Part shown: one piece after another, positions 34,301 to 39,585 of the stretch | Layout: every line of letters begins with the position of its first letter | Numbering within the stretch: the stretch's first letter is position 1 | NCBI GenBank assembly: GCA_021647375.1 | Contig: JAKIUV010000014.1 | Coordinates: forward strand, 1 to 39,585 | From: Robiginitomaculum sp. | GTDB lineage: Bacteria; Pseudomonadota; Alphaproteobacteria; Caulobacterales; Maricaulaceae | Direction of reading: 5' to 3' | Length of the DNA: 39,585 bases | Notes under the pieces: model-generated | Told to the model about the DNA's origin: nothing | Database searches by the model: none | What the model saw: only the letters and a program-made list of their open reading frames with translations | Position numbers and translations under genes: made by a program

Positions 34301-36204
34301 ATGTTATTGGTATTGGTGATATGTCGGGTGATGTGTTTGGGAACGGCATGTTATTGTCCAAGAAAATTCGCTTGGTGGCGGCTTTTGACCACCGCGATAT
34401 TTTTATAGATCCCGACCCGGATACGGCCAAGACTTTTAAGGAGCGGGCGCGCCTGTTTGATGTGCCGCGCTCAAGCTGGCAGGACTATAATAAGAAGCTG
34501 ATTTCCAAGGGCGGTGGTATCTTCCCGCGCTCTTCCAAATCTATCGCTCTCACGCCGGAAATCCAGAAACTGACGGGGCTATCCGCAGACAGTGTCACGC
34601 CCAATGAGTTGATGAAGGCTTTGCTCAAATCCCAGTGTGAGTTATTGTGGTTTGGCGGCATTGGTACCTATATAAAAGCCAGTTCGCAGAGCCATGATGA
34701 TGCTAGTGACAAAGCAAATAACCTAATAAGAATTAATGGTTTGGATTTGAAAGCCAAGGTCATTGGTGAGGGGGCTAATTTAGGTGTGACCCAGGCAGGG
34801 CGCATTGAATTTGCTAAAAATGGCGGGCGGATAAATACGGACGCTATTGACAATTCTGCTGGCGTTGATTGCTCTGATAATGAAGTCAACATCAAGATTT
34901 TGTTGTCGGGTGCTATTGAAAGCGGCGAGCTAAAAGCCAGCGGTCGGGTCAAGCTTTTAGAGAAGATGACGGATGATGTGTCACGACTGGTTCTGCGTCA
35001 TAATTATGACCAGACGGGGGGGGTATCCTTGGCACAAATGTATGCCCGTGAAGAACACCATGGTTATGGTCGGTTTATGGAAGCTCTGGAAGCTGCGGGG
35101 AAGCTTGACCGGGAAGTTGAGGGGCTGCCTTCCGGCACAGAGATGCAAAATATTGGTGATAAGGGCGGGCAACTTTCCCGCCCCGAAATTGCGGTGCTCA
35201 ATGCTTATGCCAAAATCGTATTGTTTGATGATTTGGTGGAAACAGATGTGGCGGATGACCCCTTTTTCAATCAAATGCTGAGGAACTATTTCCCCGCCGC
35301 CGTTCAAGGTTTTGACAAGGCGCTAAAAAATCACCGCCTCCGCCGCGAAATCATTATCTCGCGGCTTTGCAACCAAATCGTAGATGTTGGTGGCCCAATA
35401 TTTATGTCGCGCCTATCTGAGCAAACCAATGGTAGCGCCGACGATATAGCCAAAGCCTTCACAATTGCCTATGAGGTTTTGCAAATTGATAAAATTCGTT
35501 CGGCCATCAATAGACTTGATAATAAAATCAGTGCTGAAGCCCAGTTAAGTTTACAGGCGGAAATATCGACCGTATTACAGCGGGTTATTGGTTGGCTGGT
35601 TAGACGCGGCGAGACAGGCTCCATAGACATGCGTATAGCAAGGCGCACAGACGGTCTCACTCATGTAGATGAAAGCTGGGTCAATGTGCTGTCCAGTTAT
35701 GACAGCCGCCGGGTAGCAAGCAGGATTGGTCGCTTTATCCGTTCGGGTATTCCAGAGGAACTGGCGGCGGATGTTTCGCTACTCCGCGCGCGGGCGTCCG
35801 GTTTTGACGTGGTTGAACTTACGGAAAAAACCGGCTGGCCGATACGCAAGTCTGCGGAATTATTCTACGATATGGGCGGACGTTTTAAAATCGACCGTTT
35901 GCGTTCTATGTCCATGAAAGCCAAACCCAAAACCCATTGGGAAGGTTTGGCGCAACAACGCATAGAAGAAGACTATTATGCCGCGCAGGCTGGGTTGGCA
36001 TTGGATGCAGCGCGCCTACATATTGACGGCGGCGGTACAGCAAAAGCGAGCACCAAAACTATGATCAAAACATATATTGATAGTAAACCCCATGCAGTTA
36101 AGGCCTATGATGCAGCATATTCTAAAATCAACGCATCCGGTGGCTGGTCCTTGGCTAAATTTGCTATCGTGAATGCCCAGCTAAGGGAACTCCTCGCAAC
36201 CTAA
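31351..36204 (+). CDS. gdhZ: NAD-dependent glutamate dehydrogenase, large (GDH-180-like) class
   Basis: A 1,617-residue cytoplasmic enzyme that oxidises glutamate to 2-oxoglutarate and ammonia with NAD+. The N-terminal half carries the regulatory region of the large class (ACT-like segments, VVEIITDDRTFLVDSI near the start). The catalytic core lies at about 780-1,200, with VARGGLRWSDRRDDFRTEV, VIVPVGSKGGFFPKKLP (catalytic Lys region) and GEGANLGVTQAGRIEFA. Length matches the family. In Caulobacter crescentus the homologue GdhZ also influences FtsZ and division; the symbol is taken from there by homology. AGGGA precedes the ATG at a good distance. Likely monocistronic, followed 75 bases later by the ceramide genes. 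Confidence 0.95.
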   Translation: MAGLKFTKTAFVKAAMGDDSWYHNDGFELGAEQFLRSYYDDTSRNDALILPLEDILALARGFWMFGDRRKVGTSSVRVEPITQVSALADRYDVVEIITDDRTFLVDSIVSEISSHGIDILALYHPIIDGYRNEDGLWRNRGQKVSESLIQILIPRQSIQGRKTIKADIVKTLNDLDAVISDFQPMLALLEDNITQLSERHGDVPPDVLDEAIEFLDWIRDGNFVLLGTRTFVYISGNAKNAGGKGETYDYGYPEVIEESCLGVLRDRSNMILRQSSEPARISSNLEAYLLEKDPVTVAKSNLFSRVHRRVRMDYISIKKYNQQGKVIGETRIVGLFTVDAYARSPKFVPLIRRKVQQVLHRYGAAPDSHNAKRLEFVLASYPRDELFQSSEDDLYRIATGVAQAFDRPRTRMFVRKDPFNRFVSVLVYVPRENYNTSVRQKVGASLSAAWKGRVSAFYPQYSDSPMARVHFIIGMDPDNDENPDLAALEKEVASLSQPWSAGLQAQAEAHENRDINARLSAYKYAFSAAYQASFDAQEAIEDIVAIEAMNGIKPTSVRVYTRSDDGKKVLRAKFYSQNQQLELSDVMPIFNNMGLHVVRETGYNISPKDTENTWVHDYEMRLDYTPEDRLGLEEAFCGAFLSIWHGQNEDDGFNALVLPQAVHWRQVAVLRLLARYRKQSGLDPSEHVQIEALASYPKITGLMLELFRTKFDPSAHMSMDSRREKAMGIEKKMFAQMDKVASLDHDRALRRMALVLQAALRTNFYITDKDGKPHPFISLKINSQAVEALPAPKPYREIFVWSPRVEGVHIRFGPVARGGLRWSDRRDDFRTEVLGLVKAQQVKNAVIVPVGSKGGFFPKKLPVGGSRDDVFAEGIAAYTQFISGLLDITDTYKGQDTVAPADVVCWDDPDPYLVVAADKGTATFSDIANGIAADYGFWLDDAFASGGSVGYDHKAMGITAKGGWEAVKRHFREMGKDIQTQEFDVIGIGDMSGDVFGNGMLLSKKIRLVAAFDHRDIFIDPDPDTAKTFKERARLFDVPRSSWQDYNKKLISKGGGIFPRSSKSIALTPEIQKLTGLSADSVTPNELMKALLKSQCELLWFGGIGTYIKASSQSHDDASDKANNLIRINGLDLKAKVIGEGANLGVTQAGRIEFAKNGGRINTDAIDNSAGVDCSDNEVNIKILLSGAIESGELKASGRVKLLEKMTDDVSRLVLRHNYDQTGGVSLAQMYAREEHHGYGRFMEALEAAGKLDREVEGLPSGTEMQNIGDKGGQLSRPEIAVLNAYAKIVLFDDLVETDVADDPFFNQMLRNYFPAAVQGFDKALKNHRLRREIIISRLCNQIVDVGGPIFMSRLSEQTNGSADDIAKAFTIAYEVLQIDKIRSAINRLDNKISAEAQLSLQAEISTVLQRVIGWLVRRGETGSIDMRIARRTDGLTHVDESWVNVLSSYDSRRVASRIGRFIRSGIPEELAADVSLLRARASGFDVVELTEKTGWPIRKSAELFYDMGGRFKIDRLRSMSMKAKPKTHWEGLAQQRIEEDYYAAQAGLALDAARLHIDGGGTAKASTKTMIKTYIDSKPHAVKAYDAAYSKINASGGWSLAKFAIVNAQLRELLAT

Positions 36205-36279
36205 GGGGTGCTTTACATTGAGAGTTATTTTGGTATTAAGATATTTTTGTGCCAAATGGCTGTTGCCAAGGGGATATAC

Positions 36280-38040
36280 ATGATTGCACCGACAAGTACA
36301 GACCGTGGGCAACCGTTGGTACGCGGACTGTTTGAAACACTTATCGAAGGGTTGGAGTACGCGGCCAAGTGCGATACGGGGTTTAATTTTTACACTGGTA
36401 AGGGCGATCTGAAAACCCGTTTGCCGTATGCGGAGCTTCGTGACCGAGCGGTTGAGACTGCAAAGCGTCTTGTACTCCTGACCGATATTGGTGACCGTAT
36501 TGGCATTTGTGCGGTGACCAGTGCTGATTTCGTCACTATGTTTTATGCTTGCCAATATGCTGGTGTTATCCCTGCGCCCTTGCCCTTACCTGTTACTTTG
36601 GGTGGGCGCGGTAGCTATGAGCGCCAGTTGCAGCGCATGGCAGATACGGGCGATTTTGCCGTACTTCTGACGCCCGCAAATATGGAGAACATCATTAGCT
36701 CGGCGCTCAATGATAATGATATTCCGGTGATTAGTTTTGAAGATTTGGCCAACTATCCGGCTGACGGAGAATTGCGTCCACACGGGCCGGACGGGCCTTG
36801 CTATATCCAGTATTCATCTGGTAGTTCCAGTTCCCCCAAGGGGATTATCGGAACCCAGAAAACTGTAGTCGCGAATTGCCTCGGAATGGTTAGCAGTGGC
36901 GGTCTTAATGTTAGCGAGGGGGATAGAGCTGCGTCGTGGCTACCTATGTATCATGATATGGGGTTGGTCGGATTTATGATTGGTCCAATGATGACCCAGC
37001 TTTCTGTGGACTATCTTGATCCGCAAGATTTTACCCGCCGCCCAATCACGTGGCTCTCTTTAATTAGCAAAAACCGGGCGACATTATCATTTAGCCCTAC
37101 ATTTGGCTATGAATTATGTGTGCGGCGTTGGCGCGAAGACCGGGAGTTGGATTTATCTAGCTGGAAAGCAGCTGGAATTGGCGGTGATATGGTACAACCG
37201 GAACCCCTTAAAGCTTTTGCCAAAACCTTTAAAGATAGCGGTTTTGAAGAGAGTTCTTTCATGCCAAGTTATGGTCTCGCCGAAATTACATTGGGTGCGA
37301 CGTTCTCGCCGTTCGGCGAGGGCTTGCTGGAAGATACTATAGATATTGACCGCCTTGAGCGTACTGGTGAGGCCGTACCTGTAACGGATCTGACCCCTGC
37401 CGAACACAGACGTACATTTGTAGCTTGTGGCCGCGTTATTCCCGGACATAAGCTTGAAGTCCGCAGTTTTGAGGGCAAGGTTGAAGGGGAACGTAAGGTT
37501 GGCCGCATTTGCCTTTACGGCCCCAGTGTCACACCTGGATATTTCCATAATGCTCAGGCTACCCAAGCCGCATTTACCGATGATGGATGGTTGGATACAG
37601 GTGATTTGGGTTATTGGATTGGCGATAAAATTGTTGTCACGGGGCGGTTTAAAGATTTAATATTGTGGCATGGTCGCAATATTTGGCCCCAAGATATTGA
37701 GTGGGCGGCCCAAGCGGCGGCCACGAGCCGATGTGGCCGGGCATGTGCATTCGCTGTCGGTGGCAGTGGCGATGAGAAAGAAATAATTTTATTATTAGAA
37801 TGTCGGACACGCGATGAGGTGCTTTTGGCAGAAATCCATTCTATGGTAAGCGCGGCTATCCGTCTTGAGATAGGTGCGCCGGTAACTCTGATCCTCGTAC
37901 CACGCGGATCAATGATTGTTACCTCGTCCGGTAAATTGAGCCGCGCCCGTGTGCGCGAAAAGTACTTAAGCGGTGCTATACTGAACTTGCAAGCGGATGT
38001 GACCGTTCGGTTAATAGACGAACACCGAGGCATTTCGTAA
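36280..38040 (+). CDS. fatty acyl-AMP ligase / acyl-ACP synthetase of the ceramide cluster
   Basis: A 586-residue adenylate-forming enzyme that activates a fatty acid as acyl-AMP and loads it on an acyl carrier protein. It has the phosphate loop YIQYSSGSSSSPKGI, the A5-like MPSYGLAEITLG, and the A7/A8 region GWLDTGDLGYWIGDKIVVTG and GRFKDLI with HGRNIWPQDIEWAA, the form seen in FAAL-type enzymes. ATG at 36280 follows AAGGGG at six bases; upstream in-frame starts (36208, 36256) are weaker. It heads a compact gene group with an SDR, an ACP and serine palmitoyltransferase, the same set and order (mirrored) as in the Caulobacter ceramide locus, so the likely partner is the ACP at 38998. Confidence 0.9.
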   Translation: MIAPTSTDRGQPLVRGLFETLIEGLEYAAKCDTGFNFYTGKGDLKTRLPYAELRDRAVETAKRLVLLTDIGDRIGICAVTSADFVTMFYACQYAGVIPAPLPLPVTLGGRGSYERQLQRMADTGDFAVLLTPANMENIISSALNDNDIPVISFEDLANYPADGELRPHGPDGPCYIQYSSGSSSSPKGIIGTQKTVVANCLGMVSSGGLNVSEGDRAASWLPMYHDMGLVGFMIGPMMTQLSVDYLDPQDFTRRPITWLSLISKNRATLSFSPTFGYELCVRRWREDRELDLSSWKAAGIGGDMVQPEPLKAFAKTFKDSGFEESSFMPSYGLAEITLGATFSPFGEGLLEDTIDIDRLERTGEAVPVTDLTPAEHRRTFVACGRVIPGHKLEVRSFEGKVEGERKVGRICLYGPSVTPGYFHNAQATQAAFTDDGWLDTGDLGYWIGDKIVVTGRFKDLILWHGRNIWPQDIEWAAQAAATSRCGRACAFAVGGSGDEKEIILLLECRTRDEVLLAEIHSMVSAAIRLEIGAPVTLILVPRGSMIVTSSGKLSRARVREKYLSGAILNLQADVTVRLIDEHRGIS

Positions 38041-38042
38041 AA

Positions 38043-38960
38043 GTGTCTCAGAAAATCGTAGCTCTCACGGGTGGCACGGGATTTGTTGGTCGTGCCGTCA
38101 TACGCGAACTGTTATCACAAGGGTATTTGATCAAGGCTTTGGTACGCCCCGGGTCGAGCGGCAATACCATTCAACACGATAATATCAATTGGATCGAGGG
38201 GACGCTCGATAATCCCATTAGCGAAATATCCCTGTGTGCGGGCGCAGAAACTGTCATTCATATGGCTGGGTTGGTGACTGCGCGCACCAAAACCGAGTAT
38301 TACAAAATCAATGCAGATGCCGTTGGCACCTTGGTGCAGGCGGCGGCTCGCGCCAAAGTTAAACGGTTTGTGTATTTGTCGTCCTTGGCGGCGCAGCAGG
38401 CAGGACTGTCTGATTATGCAGGCTCTAAGCGGGCAGGTGAGGGGCAATTGGCGCGCAAGCTTGGTTCGATGAAGGGGGTCGCTGTACGCGCCCCCGCCGT
38501 ATTTGGCGCTGAAGATAAGGCCACCGCGCCGTTTTATGCGTTGATCAAAAAAGGCTGGTTACCTGCACCCGGAGGGCGGAATTGGCGAAAGCGCAAAATA
38601 GGTTTGGTACATGTCGACGATTTGGCGCGGTTCCTAACGCATGCTTGTCTGGACGGTTCATGTGATGGACGTACAGTGACCACGGCCACCCGAGCCAGCA
38701 TCACTTGGCCGGAATTTGCAAACGAATGCGCGCTGGCTCTCGGGCGACCTGTGCGGGTATTTCCTTTGCCGCTCTCGGTTTTGTACCTGATTGCAGTTAT
38801 AAATAGTGCTGCAAAACGTGCCTTCGGCAAGGGTCATTTAACACTGGGCAAGCTCAAAGAGTTTTTGTATGAAGATTGGAGTGTCCCTGTTGAAAATGAG
38901 ACACAAACAGTGTTGCAATTGGCATTAAAGCGGACAATACTGCCGGATTATCACGAGTAA
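38043..38960 (+). CDS. cerR: NAD(P)-dependent SDR, ceramide reductase-like (CerR)
   Basis: A 305-residue extended short-chain dehydrogenase. It has the nucleotide-binding GGTGFVGR (10-17), the SSLAAQ strand and the catalytic YAGSK (Tyr-x3-Lys). In Caulobacter the gene at this place, CerR, reduces the keto group of oxidised ceramide. The assignment here rests on the shared neighbourhood with spt, acp and the acyl ligase, plus the family. GTG at 38043 is two bases after the ligase stop, so the genes are coupled. An alternative is a general NDP-sugar epimerase-like enzyme. Confidence 0.8.
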   Translation: MSQKIVALTGGTGFVGRAVIRELLSQGYLIKALVRPGSSGNTIQHDNINWIEGTLDNPISEISLCAGAETVIHMAGLVTARTKTEYYKINADAVGTLVQAAARAKVKRFVYLSSLAAQQAGLSDYAGSKRAGEGQLARKLGSMKGVAVRAPAVFGAEDKATAPFYALIKKGWLPAPGGRNWRKRKIGLVHVDDLARFLTHACLDGSCDGRTVTTATRASITWPEFANECALALGRPVRVFPLPLSVLYLIAVINSAAKRAFGKGHLTLGKLKEFLYEDWSVPVENETQTVLQLALKRTILPDYHE

Positions 38961-38997
38961 TGAAACACAATTGTACCAAAGCCAAAAAGAGCTAAAT

Positions 38998-39249
38998 ATG
39001 CCTAAACCAACGCCCGGTCAAATATTTGATAAAATTTGTGAACTGCTTGTTCAATATAATCCAAAAAACCATGTCATCACCCTGCAAAGTAGTATTGTCA
39101 CGGATCTGGAAGTGGATTCGACCGCCGTGTTTGATTTGATTATGGGCTTGGAAGATTTCTACGATATTTCAATTCCCATGGAAATGGTTAGTGATATTAA
39201 AACCGTCGGCGAATTGGTCAATGCTACACGCCAGTTAACGCAAGAGTAG
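38998..39249 (+). CDS. acpR: acyl carrier protein of the ceramide cluster
   Basis: An 83-residue acidic helical carrier. The phosphopantetheine site is in VDSTAVFDLIMGLED (Ser41, with Thr in place of the usual Leu after it). ATG at 38998 follows AAAGAG. It probably receives an acyl group from the ligase at 36280 and hands it to serine palmitoyltransferase, which follows 4 bases downstream. The symbol is by analogy with the dedicated ACP in the Caulobacter locus. Confidence 0.88.
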   Translation: MPKPTPGQIFDKICELLVQYNPKNHVITLQSSIVTDLEVDSTAVFDLIMGLEDFYDISIPMEMVSDIKTVGELVNATRQLTQE

Positions 39250-39253
39250 CCTT

Positions 39254-39585
39254 GTGGATATTTTTGATAAATTCTCGACCCTGCAATCGCGTACCGATTT
39301 GGTGAACAGGCTTGGGGTTGACCCGTTCGGTGTTAAATTTGACGACATAATAAATGCTACACGTGGGCGCATTGGCAACCGCTCTATCGTGCTTGCGGGC
39401 ACTAATAATTATCTTGGGCTTACGTTCGACCCGGATTGTATGGACGCGTCCATCAATGCGATTAAAAAACACGGTACGGGGACTACGGGTTCGCGGATTG
39501 CTAATGGGTCTTATTCGGAACATGTGGATTTGGAAGACGCCCTCGCCAAACATCCGGCCATGGCCATCGCCATTATGTTCTCAAC
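39254..39585 (+). CDS. spt: serine palmitoyltransferase, N-terminal part (cut by window end)
   Basis: The first 110 codons of a PLP-dependent alpha-oxoamine synthase. The translated start shows VLAGTNNYLGLTFDPDC and KKHGTGTTGSRIANGS, then SYSEHVDLEDALA, which are shared by serine palmitoyltransferase and AONS/KBL. The catalytic lysine lies outside the window. Its place after a dedicated ACP, a CerR-like SDR and an acyl ligase makes serine palmitoyltransferase (first step of ceramide synthesis, joining serine and an acyl thioester) the best call. GTG at 39254 is four bases after the ACP stop. Partial because the window ends. Confidence 0.85.
   Translation, partial: MDIFDKFSTLQSRTDLVNRLGVDPFGVKFDDIINATRGRIGNRSIVLAGTNNYLGLTFDPDCMDASINAIKKHGTGTTGSRIANGSYSEHVDLEDALAKHPAMAIAIMFS

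Overview
The window looks like chromosome from an alphaproteobacterium of the Caulobacterales/Maricaulales/Hyphomonadaceae type with moderate GC. The evidence is the gene content: a bactofilin next to a membrane-anchored M23 peptidase, a GdhZ-size (about 1,600 residue) NAD glutamate dehydrogenase, a Caulobacter-type ceramide synthesis cluster, and an MlaE permease with a fused STAS domain. This placement is an inference from gene families, because no rRNA or tRNA is present. The region is mostly core genome. I see no phage, insertion sequence with a transposase, CRISPR array, or toxin-antitoxin or defence island.

Layout. 1-1765: a possible leftward methyltransferase fragment at the edge, then an NSS-family Na+-coupled transporter. 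1909-6274: an orphan lipoprotein and an MCE/Mla-type lipid transport operon (STAS-MlaE, MlaF, MlaD, PqiC-like lipoprotein). 6318-7959 (-): bactofilin and M23 peptidase, a cell-shape module. 8080-9365 (-): DUF455 ferritin-like protein and a Bcp peroxiredoxin. 9396-12791: a YhdP/AsmA-like giant envelope protein. 12891-15853: serS, surE and pcm, with a 165-bp inverted-repeat element inserted between serS and surE. 15942-16808: a double-LysM exported protein. 16909-20586: yajC, an unknown membrane-anchored protein, secD and secF. 20687-26561: molybdenum cofactor genes: leftward tauE-like, moaD, moaE, moaB, moaC, moeA; rightward mobA; leftward moaA. A 531-bp element with 34-bp terminal inverted repeats lies between mobA and moaA. 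26935-29247: a GlxA/AraC-type regulator, a twin-CBS protein and an exported unknown. 29300-31261: a DUF11-type surface protein whose signal-peptide frame contains a TGA stop. 31351-36204: NAD glutamate dehydrogenase. 36280-39585: acyl-AMP/ACP synthetase, ceramide-reductase-like SDR, acyl carrier protein and the start of serine palmitoyltransferase (cut by the window end).

How the genes fit together. Envelope building is the main theme: lipid transport (Mla/MCE, YhdP), Sec translocation, peptidoglycan shaping (bactofilin/M23, LysM) and sphingolipid synthesis. The second theme is molybdopterin biosynthesis, with nearly all steps from GTP to the guanylated cofactor encoded in 6 kb in tightly overlapping genes.

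The most interesting non-coding signals are: (1) the nested inverted-repeat element at 25035-25565; (2) the moaA upstream region, which combines a 9-bp direct repeat with a 21-bp period (AraC-type spacing) and a 27-bp palindrome centred on a putative -10 box; (3) a hairpin that can sequester the ribosome binding site of the LysM gene; (4) a 28-bp divergent spacer with one symmetric TATATA between tauE and mobA. The most interesting coding anomalies are the in-frame stop in the DUF11 protein's signal peptide and an unknown gene between yajC and secD whose N-terminus resembles that of SecD.
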